A stretch of 8,432 bases of DNA from an uncultured Nitrospina sp. Its GTDB lineage: Bacteria > Nitrospinota > Nitrospinia > Nitrospinales > VA-1. Positions 1 to 5,640 of the stretch are shown one piece after another; within the stretch, counting starts at the first letter, position 1; every line of letters begins with the position of its first letter. The translations under genes and the position numbers were made by a program. The notes below the pieces were generated by a model. That model ran no database searches. It saw nothing but the letters and a program-made list of their open reading frames with translations, and was not told where the DNA came from. The DNA is taken from the NCBI GenBank assembly GCA_950072225.1, contig CATMOP010000071.1, positions 1 to 8,432 on the forward strand. Reading direction: 5' to 3'.

Positions 1-395
1 AGTTCCCCTGCTATGACAAGCGTTTCCTTATTGGCGAGTGCAAGGTTTTTACCAGCTTTGAGGGCCGAAAGGGCAGGGAGCAATCCGGCGCTTCCAACCA
101 CTCCGGAAACAACCAGGTCGGCTTCCGGAAAAGAAGCGACAGAAACCGTGCCTTCCTGGCCGGAAACGATTTCCACATCCAAATCGCCAACAAGCTCTTT
201 CAACGCATCCACTTTGCTGGGGTCAAACAGAGCCGCCAATGCGGGTTTGAATTTTCGAATCTGGCGGGCAAACAAGTCCACATTGCTTCCGGCGGACAAG
301 GCGCAAACCTGAAAACTTTCAGGATAACGCTCTACAACATCCAGCGTATTGACACCGATAGAACCCGTTGAGCCCAGAAGAGATATTTTTTTCAT
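1..395 (-). CDS. dxr: 1-deoxy-D-xylulose 5-phosphate reductoisomerase, N-terminal part
   Basis: Dxr (IspC) converts 1-deoxy-D-xylulose 5-phosphate to 2-C-methyl-D-erythritol 4-phosphate with NADPH, the committed cytosolic step of the MEP isoprenoid pathway. The gene runs off the left edge of the window; 131 of the roughly 390 residues usual for the family are present. The translation begins MKKISLLGSTGSIG, the glycine-rich NADPH-binding loop of the family. It ends with LANKETLVIAGE, matching the conserved ANKE segment near the end of the nucleotide-binding domain. The ATG at 395-393 is chosen because it places GSTGSIG at residues 8-14, as in homologues; only a weak AGGG lies upstream. cdsA is the upstream gene, a common pairing, but here they are separated by 209 bases holding repeat R1. 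The reading is open with no defect in the visible part. Confidence 0.95.
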   Translation of the reverse strand, partial: MKKISLLGSTGSIGVNTLDVVERYPESFQVCALSAGSNVDLFARQIRKFKPALAALFDPSKVDALKELVGDLDVEIVSGQEGTVSVASFPEADLVVSGVVGSAGLLPALSALKAGKNLALANKETLVIAGE

Positions 396-436
396 GGGGG
401 TACCCTGATAACAAAGAGGAGGTTTAAGGGGATCTC

Positions 437-465
437 TATTTATTCAGTAATTTTCTCTAAGGCAA
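437..465 (-). promoter_or_regulatory. Candidate dxr promoter at the edge of repeat R1
   Basis: On the minus strand a -35-like TTGCCT (465-460) is followed, after exactly 17 bases, by a -10-like TAAATA (442-437), about 42 bases before the dxr start. The match is only 4/6 and 3/6 to the sigma-70 consensus, so this is a weak call. It is listed because dxr is separated from cdsA by a 209-base gap and may need its own promoter. The -35 lies at the CAACC edge of repeat R1. Confidence 0.25.
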
Positions 466-560
466 CCACTAGGCGTGGAGCCAAGGAGCAATATCTTTGA
501 CTGCTAGCAACCGTATTTTCGGCTCAATCAAATTCTTGCTCGTTGCCCTCGGCGGCTCGC
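463..560 (+). repeat. Dispersed intergenic repeat, copy R1
   Basis: This copy lies in the gap between cdsA and dxr. It begins with CAACCACTAGGCGTG (463-477), identical over 15 bases to 5407-5421 in copy R2, and CCACTAGGCGTGG (466-478) is identical over 13 bases to the complement of 5628-5640 in R3. After 41 bases comes TCGGCTCAATCAA (519-531), identical over 13 bases to 5479-5491. A looser CTTGC...TTGCC follows in both R1 and R2. The right boundary is uncertain. Just beyond are a small hairpin CCCC-GGA-GGGG (564-574) and an AT-rich near-palindrome (575-591), which may or may not belong to the element. The element has no convincing coding potential, and I cannot name its family. Confidence 0.6.
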
Positions 561-604
561 CAGCCCCGGAGGGGTAATAATTGAATTACTAGAGGCCCTC
601 TTAA

Positions 605-1399
605 TTATGTCCCCAAGAACCATTGGTGATAACAATAGAATGCCGGGCCAGCAAACAACAGGCTATCAATACGATCCAGAACACCGCCGTGGCCCGGAAC
701 CAATGAGCCGGAATCTTTCACCCGACAATTTCTTTTTATCAGAGATTCCGAAAAATCTCCAAACTGACCGATGATACCGCATATAAAGGCCACAATCAAA
801 CAATGCATTAGCGAAATTTCCCCAAAAAACCATAATTTGGCGGCACTTGCAGCCAGAAGGGTTCCCAGCACATTAGCGATAGCCCCTTCCACCGTTTTAT
901 TGGGGCTGACCTCAGGCAGGAGCTTATGTTTTCCCAGGTTCCGGCCTCCATAATAAGCCGCCACGTCACCGGCCCAGATCAGTAGCAGGAGGAACACGAT
1001 CATTTGGCTTCCCCCTTCCAGACTATGTATCAACAGAAAGTACCCGCCCAATCCCGCGATGTAAAAGATTCCCATCAGCGTATAAGCAATAGGGTCCAAA
1101 GCCACTTTCACATTTTTTTCCCTGAAGAACCAGGTGGTAAACAAAACTAAAGGCAGCAGGACTGCAAAAATAAGTAGAAATTTTGTCCCCAGGTAAAAAC
1201 CCCATAGGAGCAGGAAACTCAATAGCCCCCCCTCGATGGGAAAACCCTCCACACCCATTTTTGAAATCATGGAAAAGTATTCGTGACTTGCAATCAAAAC
1301 AATCACCGCAACAAGAAAAAAGAACAAAAGGGGAGAACCATACAACACAACTCCCAATACAAGCGGAATGGCAATGGCTCCACTGATAACGCGTTTCAA
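605..1399 (-). CDS. cdsA: Phosphatidate cytidylyltransferase (CDP-diacylglycerol synthase)
   Basis: CdsA is an integral inner-membrane enzyme that joins CTP and phosphatidic acid to give CDP-diacylglycerol, the precursor of all bacterial phospholipids. The 264-residue protein is mostly hydrophobic, with several membrane segments beginning at residue 4. Near the C terminus it carries the family signature: SPNKTVEG, then DFSESLIKR, then PGHGGVLDRIDS with the Mg-binding aspartates. The frame is open upstream into uppS, but I choose TTG at 1399-1397. It gives the usual N terminus (MKRVISGAIAIPL) and has AGGAG (1411-1407) seven bases before it. No ATG or GTG lies in frame between the uppS stop and this TTG, and the upstream in-frame stretch is hydrophilic and unlike the family. 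The gene follows uppS by 86 bases, and repeat R1 lies downstream. The assignment is firm; the start is likely but untested. Confidence 0.93.
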   Translation of the reverse strand: MKRVISGAIAIPLVLGVVLYGSPLLFFFLVAVIVLIASHEYFSMISKMGVEGFPIEGGLLSFLLLWGFYLGTKFLLIFAVLLPLVLFTTWFFREKNVKVALDPIAYTLMGIFYIAGLGGYFLLIHSLEGGSQMIVFLLLLIWAGDVAAYYGGRNLGKHKLLPEVSPNKTVEGAIANVLGTLLAASAAKLWFFGEISLMHCLIVAFICGIIGQFGDFSESLIKRNCRVKDSGSLVPGHGGVLDRIDSLLFAGPAFYCYHQWFLGT

Positions 1400-1406
1400 G
1401 AGCCTG

Positions 1407-1411
1407 CTCCT
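1407..1411 (-). promoter_or_regulatory. Ribosome binding site deciding the cdsA TTG start
   Basis: AGGAG on the minus strand, seven bases before TTG 1399-1397. It is the only strong Shine-Dalgarno sequence near the start of the conserved CdsA reading frame, and it favours the TTG over any upstream extension. Confidence 0.65.
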
Positions 1412-1485
1412 GTCAGGTTTGGATGAAGCGGAATGTTTAGGATAATGGGTATGGGTTTCAAAATAGGAATGGTCAAGGTTTGAGG

Positions 1486-2241
1486 TCAGGCTTTTACAAT
1501 TTGCTCTTGCGTCATTCCAAAGCGCCGCTCTCTGCCCTGGAAGTCGATGATGGCGTTCAGGAAATCCTCGTCCGAAAAGTCCGGCCACAACACATTGCTG
1601 TAAAATAATTCGGTATAAGCACTCTGATACAAAAGAAAATTACTGATCCTTCTTTCACCACTTGTCCGAATAATCAGGTCCGGGTCAGGAAGAGGGTGCG
1701 TGGAAAGAAAGGACTCAAACAGAGGCGAGTCAATTTCTTCAGGCCTGAGCTGCCCCGAACGCACCTGCCCGGCAATTTTTTTTACTGCATCTATGATTTC
1801 CTGCCTACCCCCGTAACTCAGAGCCAGGGTAAGAACCATGCCAGTGTTGTCGCGGGTATCTTCTATGGAATCATGGATCAATTTTTGAATTGTCTCGGGT
1901 AAGTCCTCAATATGCCCAATGGTATTGAAGCAGATATTCTCTTCTTTCATTCGCCTCAGTTCCTTTTTCAAATAAAAACTCAGGATTTTCATGAGCGTGT
2001 TGATTTCTGCAGGAGGTCGGTTCCAGTTCTCATCTGAAAATGAATAAAGAGTCAGGGCTTCCAATTTGAGTTTTCGGCTCAGAGTGACAATGCGGTCCAC
2101 TACCTTGACACCCGCCCAATGGCCTTCAACCCGAGGGAGGGAATGATTTTGCGCCCAGCGTCCATTGCCATCCATAATAATGGCGACATGCCGGGGCAGA
2201 CGATTGGGGTCTATTTTTTCCTGTAACGCTGTATTGACCAA
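1486..2241 (-). CDS. uppS: Isoprenyl transferase, undecaprenyl diphosphate synthase type
   Basis: UppS is a cytosolic cis-prenyltransferase that adds isopentenyl diphosphate units to farnesyl diphosphate, giving the C55 carrier lipid for peptidoglycan and O-antigen. The 251-residue protein has the family landmarks in order. VAIIMDGNGRWA at residues 19-30 carries the catalytic, Mg-binding Asp24. SFSDENWNRP lies near 68-77. RTSGERRISNFLLYQ at 192-206 binds diphosphate, followed by ELFYSNVLWPDF (211-222) and a closing RERRFG. Length is normal. The start is TTG at 2241-2239, with AGGAG eight bases upstream; no ATG lies upstream of the catalytic motif. It follows frr after 104 AT-rich bases and precedes cdsA. 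Dxr, further along, supplies the isoprenoid pathway that this enzyme draws on. Which chain length it makes cannot be read from sequence alone. Confidence 0.95.
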   Translation of the reverse strand: MVNTALQEKIDPNRLPRHVAIIMDGNGRWAQNHSLPRVEGHWAGVKVVDRIVTLSRKLKLEALTLYSFSDENWNRPPAEINTLMKILSFYLKKELRRMKEENICFNTIGHIEDLPETIQKLIHDSIEDTRDNTGMVLTLALSYGGRQEIIDAVKKIAGQVRSGQLRPEEIDSPLFESFLSTHPLPDPDLIIRTSGERRISNFLLYQSAYTELFYSNVLWPDFSDEDFLNAIIDFQGRERRFGMTQEQIVKA

Positions 2242-2249
2242 GGAGGCGG

Positions 2250-2254
2250 CTCCT
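2250..2254 (-). promoter_or_regulatory. Ribosome binding site deciding the uppS TTG start
   Basis: AGGAG on the minus strand, eight bases before TTG 2241-2239. It supports TTG initiation, since there is no ATG or GTG between it and the conserved MDGNGRW motif that would leave a complete protein. Confidence 0.65.
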
Positions 2255-2301
2255 GATTAGTCGGCCAAACCCGCCGGTAAGAAGAAAGAAAATCTAAAAC
2301 A

Positions 2302-2310
2302 AATATACCA
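2302..2310 (-). promoter_or_regulatory. Candidate extended -10 promoter before uppS
   Basis: In the 104-base AT-rich gap between frr and uppS the minus strand reads TGGTATATT (2310-2302). This is an extended -10 (TGn) followed by TATATT, five of six bases to TATAAT, some 60 bases before the uppS start. No good -35 is present, which extended -10 promoters tolerate. It could give uppS-cdsA transcription independent of the ribosomal genes. The call rests on a short motif in AT-rich DNA and is weak. Confidence 0.3.
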
Positions 2311-2345
2311 ACCGCACACTACAATAGATATTACAAAAAATTGCT

Positions 2346-2903
2346 TCATACATCCATCACATCTTTTTCTTTTGCCTGGGAAATTTTATCGATTTCGGCG
2401 ACAAACTTATCGGTCATTTTCTGGACATCGTCAACACCTTTATGGCATTCGTCCTCAGAAATTTCATGGTTTTTTTCTGATTTTTTCATTTTATCGTTAA
2501 CATGCTTCCGCACATTCCGGATCGCCACCTTGCATTCCTCAGCATATTTTTTTACCAGCTTAACCAATTGTTGCCGACGCTCATTGGTCAGTGGTGGAAT
2601 GGTGAGCCGGATCGCCTTGCCATCGTTGTTGGGAGTCAGGCCCAGATCTGAAGCCTGGATGGCTTTTTCGATTTCCTTCAAAACCGATGCTTCCCAAGGC
2701 TGGATCGTCAGGGTTTGGCTGTCCGGAGCGCCCAAAGTAGCCACCTGCTTTAAAGGGGTTGGGGTTCCGTAATAATCGACTTTGAGATCATCCAACAGGG
2801 CTACAGATGCCTGCCCTGTCCGCAACTTTCCTAACTCGTGATGCAAGTGGTCGATTGAGATCCCCATTTTCTTTTCCGCGTCCCGGATTAAATCCGCAAT
2901 CAT
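2346..2903 (-). CDS. frr: Ribosome recycling factor
   Basis: RRF acts with EF-G after termination to split the ribosome and release mRNA and tRNA. The 185-residue product is exactly the usual length. It shows the long helical-bundle pattern of domain I, with HHELGKLRTGQAS near residues 20-32 and KKYAEECKVAIRNVRKHVND in the C-terminal helices. Domain II sits between them, with DYYGTPTPLKQVATLGAPD (residues 43-61) and IQPWE. The ATG at 2903 lies two bases after the pyrH stop, with a G-rich stretch (GGGGG) about eight bases before it as a modest ribosome binding site, so the two genes are probably co-translated. The pyrH-frr pairing is among the most conserved in bacteria and supports the call. 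Nothing is unusual in the protein. Confidence 0.97.
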   Translation of the reverse strand: MIADLIRDAEKKMGISIDHLHHELGKLRTGQASVALLDDLKVDYYGTPTPLKQVATLGAPDSQTLTIQPWEASVLKEIEKAIQASDLGLTPNNDGKAIRLTIPPLTNERRQQLVKLVKKYAEECKVAIRNVRKHVNDKMKKSEKNHEISEDECHKGVDDVQKMTDKFVAEIDKISQAKEKDVMDV

Positions 2904-2905
2904 TT

Positions 2906-3625
2906 TCAGACCCCCACTTTGGTGCCAAGTTTTTCACCCAGCAGAACCCGTTTAATACTATGTTTATTGCGAACATTAAAAATAACCAGCGGCATTTTGT
3001 TATCCATACAAAGGGATATCGAGGTTGAATCCATAACCTTCAAGCCCTTATTCAGCACATCCAGATAAGACAGTTCCTGAAATTTCGTTGCCGATTCATC
3101 GATCATGGGGTCGGCGGTATAAATTCCATCAACCTTTGTGGCTTTGAAAATCACTTCCGCGCCAATTTCCATGGCTCTTAGAGATGCTGCGGTATCGGTG
3201 GTGAAATAGGGGTTGCCCGTCCCACCAGCAAATATAACAACACGCCCTTTTTCAAGATGACGAATCGCACGGCGGCGCACATAGGCTTCCGACACCGCCT
3301 GTATTTCGATCGCTGATTGCACACGGGTGGGAATTCCAACGCGCTCCAAAGCATGTTGTAACGCCAGGCCATTTATCACCGTAGCGAGCATCCCCATATA
3401 GTCACCGGTGGTGCGTTCGATTCCTATGGAACTCAAGGCTACGCCTCGCAGAATATTGCCTCCTCCAATAACAATGGCAATTTCCACCCCCAGTCCTTTG
3501 GCCTCACGGATTTCCTCCGAAATATTTGTCAGGGCGCCTTCATCCAGGCCAAACTCGCCCTCTCCAGCAGCCAGACTTTCTCCGCCAAGCTTCAACAAAA
3601 CCCTTTTATAAATTGGTTTGTCCAT
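2906..3625 (-). CDS. pyrH: UMP kinase
   Basis: PyrH phosphorylates UMP to UDP with ATP in pyrimidine nucleotide synthesis; bacterial enzymes are hexamers of the amino-acid kinase fold, usually regulated by GTP and UTP. The 239-residue protein is of standard length. Visible landmarks are KLGGE (12-16), IVIGGGNILRG (51-61), TGDYMGMLATVING (73-86, UMP site), GGTGNPYFTTDTAA (134-147) and KVDGIYTADP (164-173, nucleotide site). The start ATG shares one base with the tsf stop codon (TAATG, 3627-3623), an arrangement that favours translational coupling. It lies between tsf and frr, the order found in many bacteria. Identity is firm. Confidence 0.97.
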   Translation of the reverse strand: MDKPIYKRVLLKLGGESLAAGEGEFGLDEGALTNISEEIREAKGLGVEIAIVIGGGNILRGVALSSIGIERTTGDYMGMLATVINGLALQHALERVGIPTRVQSAIEIQAVSEAYVRRRAIRHLEKGRVVIFAGGTGNPYFTTDTAASLRAMEIGAEVIFKATKVDGIYTADPMIDESATKFQELSYLDVLNKGLKVMDSTSISLCMDNKMPLVIFNVRNKHSIKRVLLGEKLGTKVGV

Positions 3626-4212
3626 TAAATTTCAAATCTTGCAAATTTACCAAGATTGATATTTTCACCCAACAGGGCAATTTTCTGTTTGATCAAATCG
3701 CCAATGGTAATATTGGTATCTTTGACGAAGGCCTGCTCCAGCACGCAGTTCTCTTCATAGAATTTTTCCATTTTTCCCGACACGATCTTTTCAATGATGT
3801 TTTCCGGTTTTCCCGATTCCTTGGCCTGATGGGAATAGATCTCCCGTTCTTTTTCCAGGATTTTTTCGGTTACCTCTTCGCGAGTAGCAAAACGTGGCTT
3901 AGAGGCAGCAATATGCATGGCAATATCCTTGGCCAGTTCCTGAAAATCAGGCGTGTTGGCCACAAAATCCGTTTCGCAATGCAGTGCCAACAGCACCCCG
4001 ATTTTACTACCCTGATGAATGTAAGAACCAATTTTTCCTTCAGCAGTCTGGCGGTGGGCCTTTTTATCTGCTTTTGCCAATCCTTTTTTCCTAAGGAACG
4101 TGATCGCATCTTCCACAACACCTTTGGTTTCTTTCAGAGCCGATTTACACTCCATTATTCCTGCGCCCGACTGGGAGCGCAATTCTTTAACCATCGCAGC
4201 AGTTATTTCCAT
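3625..4212 (-). CDS. tsf: Elongation factor Ts, short form
   Basis: EF-Ts is the guanine-nucleotide exchange factor that recycles EF-Tu from the GDP to the GTP state. The 195-residue protein has an N-terminal UBA-like domain (VKELRSQSGAGIMECKSAL, residues 8-26) and the core motif TDFVAN (81-86) that contacts EF-Tu. It is much shorter than the about 283 residues of the E. coli protein. This matches the short class of the family (as in Thermus), which lacks the second core repeat and the long coiled-coil arm; the sequence reaches a natural end with no sign of truncation. The ATG at 4212 has AAGGA six bases upstream. rpsB lies 173 bases upstream, and I see no convincing promoter, terminator or small gene in that gap. 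The stop overlaps the pyrH start by one base. Confidence 0.96.
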   Translation of the reverse strand: MEITAAMVKELRSQSGAGIMECKSALKETKGVVEDAITFLRKKGLAKADKKAHRQTAEGKIGSYIHQGSKIGVLLALHCETDFVANTPDFQELAKDIAMHIAASKPRFATREEVTEKILEKEREIYSHQAKESGKPENIIEKIVSGKMEKFYEENCVLEQAFVKDTNITIGDLIKQKIALLGENINLGKFARFEI

Positions 4213-4385
4213 TCCATTTCCTTAATCTATAAATTGTTGGTTAAAATTGAATTCATCGCCATCGGTTCTTCCAACCCCCTGGCTTTGGCCCTCTATGGGA
4301 TTGCCTTAACTCTTTACAAAGTGAAATAGCTTGTTTCTTAACCTAATAGGAACCCACGGGTAGTAATTCAGGCAGGCATTGGGTT

Positions 4386-5237
4386 TTAGCTGTTCCCGTT
4401 GTCACTGGCGACCGGAGCCGATTCCGGCAAATCACCCGGTGCGGGCTCTTCCTTTACACTTTCTTTAGCCTCGGCTTTTTTGGCCTCGGCTTTTTTGGCC
4501 TCGGCTTTTTTGGCCTCTTCTTTTTTAGCGTTTTCTTTTTCCTGGCTGACCCTGCTCATTTCCTGCCCTTCCAGACAGATATCCGCAATCCGGCTGGCAA
4601 ACAGTTTGATGGAACGCATCGCGTCATCATTTGCCGGAATGGGATAATCCACGTCATCTGGATTGGAGTTGGTATCGACCATGGCTATAATTTTAATCCC
4701 CAGTTTTTTACCCTCAGCCAGCGCTATTTTTTCTTTACGGGTATCAACGATGAAAAGGGCATCCGGCAAATCCTTCATGTTTTTGATACCCCTGAAAAAT
4801 TTATTCAGCTTGTCAATTTCTCTTCTCATTCTCAAAGCTTCTTTTTTATGTAAGAGATCAAACTGATTTTCTTCATCCATCTTCTCCAGTTCGTGCAACC
4901 GGGCAATGCTTTTGCGAATGGTGGCAAAGTTTGTCAATGTTCCACCAAGCCATCTTTGGTTGATGTAGTACATTCCGCAGCGGGTTGCTTCTTCGGCAAT
5001 CAACTCTTGCGCTTGTTTTTTGGTCGCCACAAAAAGGATCTTCTTGCCTGCTCGAGCCATTTCCCGGACAACTTTTTCAGCTTCCTGGAAACGACCCAGA
5101 GTTTTTTGCAGATCAATAATATATATCCCGCTTCGCGCCCCATAAATATAGGGTTTCATCTTGGGGTCCCAGCGATTGGTCTGATGCCCGAAATGGACCC
5201 CGGACTCCAGTAGTTGTTTCATTGTGATTTCAGACAT
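4386..5237 (-). CDS. rpsB: 30S ribosomal protein S2 with extended Lys/Ala/Glu tail
   Basis: S2 binds the small ribosomal subunit between head and body, is one of the last proteins to assemble, and helps recruit S1 in many bacteria. The 283-residue protein contains GVHFGHQTNRWDPKMKPYI (13-31), QRWLGGTLTNF (94-104) and PDALFIVDTRKEKIALAE (158-175), all typical of S2. The conserved domain ends near residue 228. A charged, low-complexity tail of about 55 residues follows, including three perfect EAKKA repeats (241-255), so the protein is longer than the usual 230-260 residues. The ATG at 5237 has AAGGAG five bases upstream, the strongest ribosome binding site in the window, fitting high expression. 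In other bacteria S2 represses its own operon through the mRNA leader; I could not identify a specific leader structure here. tsf follows downstream. Confidence 0.97.
   Translation of the reverse strand: MSEITMKQLLESGVHFGHQTNRWDPKMKPYIYGARSGIYIIDLQKTLGRFQEAEKVVREMARAGKKILFVATKKQAQELIAEEATRCGMYYINQRWLGGTLTNFATIRKSIARLHELEKMDEENQFDLLHKKEALRMRREIDKLNKFFRGIKNMKDLPDALFIVDTRKEKIALAEGKKLGIKIIAMVDTNSNPDDVDYPIPANDDAMRSIKLFASRIADICLEGQEMSRVSQEKENAKKEEAKKAEAKKAEAKKAEAKESVKEEPAPGDLPESAPVASDNGNS
4471..4530 (-). repeat. 15-base tandem repeat inside rpsB
   Basis: Three perfect copies of TCGGCTTTTTTGGCC (plus-strand reading: 4471-4485, 4486-4500, 4501-4515) are followed by a fourth degenerate copy (4516-4530). 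Read on the coding strand they give EAKKA units in the S2 tail. Because the unit is a multiple of three, gain or loss of copies keeps the frame. Each perfect unit holds a run of six A residues on the coding strand. Confidence 0.9.
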
Positions 5238-5380
5238 GCAAACTCCTTAAAAGTTAATGGGTTGTACCTTCGCCTCCATCATCTCGCACCAAGAACCCGT
5301 AGGCCACCCTTGGCTTGATCCGGAAACGTGCGTGATGTTTTATTGGGAAGTTCCCGATAAGGGAAACTAAGTCGTGGCTC

Positions 5381-5409
5381 AGACTAACATATTCAACGGG
5401 ATGTCACAA
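5381..5409 (-). promoter_or_regulatory. Weak candidate rpsB promoter at the edge of repeat R2
   Basis: On the minus strand TTGTGA (5409-5404) and TAGTCT (5386-5381) are separated by 17 bases, about 145 bases before rpsB. The matches to the sigma-70 consensus are 4/6 and 3/6. The -35 overlaps the end of repeat R2 in the same way as the dxr candidate overlaps R1, which is the main reason to list it. An alternative -35, TTGAAT (5396-5391), has no good -10 partner. Confidence 0.2.
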
Positions 5410-5510
5410 CCACTAGGCGTGACCAGCGTGACGCTGGACTCAGTGGGCAATACGTTGAGGGGCCAAAAACGGGTTCGCTCGGCTCAATCAAGCCCTTGCC
5501 CAGTTTGCCT
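5407..5510 (+). repeat. Dispersed intergenic repeat, copy R2
   Basis: This copy has the same orientation as R1. CAACCACTAGGCGTG (5407-5421) and TCGGCTCAATCAA (5479-5491) are exact matches to R1, separated by 57 bases instead of 41. Part of the extra length is accounted for by a perfect hairpin, CCAGCG-TGA-CGCTGG (5423-5437), that R1 lacks. The block after the second motif (CCCTTGCCCAGTTTGCC) resembles R1 loosely. It lies upstream of rpsB, as R1 lies upstream of dxr. The right end is uncertain. Confidence 0.6.
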
Positions 5511-5544
5511 GCTAGGGGAGGAAATTTAGCATATCTTTAATTTA

Positions 5545-5640
5545 CCCTTGCCGGACATGAAGGCTAATGAGTCCGTATCACATGCGGCAAACGCTCTCAC
5601 TGCTTCACGGGCCATTGCCAGCCGGCCCCACGCCTAGTGG
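5545..5640 (-). repeat. Dispersed intergenic repeat, copy R3, reaching into pfkA
   Basis: This copy is in the opposite orientation to R2, facing it tail to tail. On the minus strand it begins CCACTAGGCGTGG (5640-5628), identical to R1 over 13 bases. It continues with GCC and GCAAT at the same spacing as R1, and about 53 bases on has CGGACTCATTAG (5575-5564), a degenerate form of CGGCTCAATCAA. It is the most diverged of the three copies. Its first 36 bases lie within the pfkA reading frame and include the pfkA stop codon. Confidence 0.5.

Larger units (their letters stand above)
5238..5604. other. 367-base gene-free gap between pfkA and rpsB
   Basis: I see no credible gene in this gap. It holds the rpsB leader, repeats R2 and R3 arranged as a convergent pair, and several small dyads: GGGAA-G-TTCCC (5345-5355), CCAGCG-TGA-CGCTGG (5423-5437, inside R2) and CGGAC...GTCCG (5552-5575, inside R3). 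A stem CCAAG...CTTGG (5289-5313) lies in the rpsB leader. None is followed by a T-run on the minus strand, so I call no intrinsic terminator for pfkA. Since S2 is normally made at a high level, a promoter for rpsB is expected here, but no strong consensus is visible. Confidence 0.6.

Noticed and set aside
472..585. A 38-codon open run on the minus strand inside R1 that reads plausibly as protein and contains LIEP, also found in one frame of R2.
   Set aside because: It has no ATG or GTG start and no ribosome binding site, and the shared LIEP follows simply from the shared DNA block. Elsewhere the copies differ by lengths that do not keep frame (41 against 57 bases), so coding selection is unlikely.
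592..600. Palindrome GAGGCCCTC just after the cdsA stop, considered as an intrinsic terminator together with the AT-rich dyad at 575-591.
   Set aside because: The stem is short, and no T-run follows on the minus strand.
1400..1588. Upstream extension of the cdsA frame, giving a 327-residue protein starting inside uppS.
   Set aside because: The added 63 residues are hydrophilic, mostly antisense-like out-of-frame reading of uppS, and precede the normal CdsA N terminus; a TTG with a strong ribosome binding site explains the start better.
2332..2345. T-run on the minus strand just after the frr stop, considered as a terminator.
   Set aside because: There is no stem-loop before the T-run, only the ordinary end of frr.
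3526..4329. A long open frame on the plus strand (267 codons) opposite tsf and the start of pyrH.
   Set aside because: It lies antisense to two certain genes, its composition follows theirs, and it shows no recognisable family or ribosome binding site.
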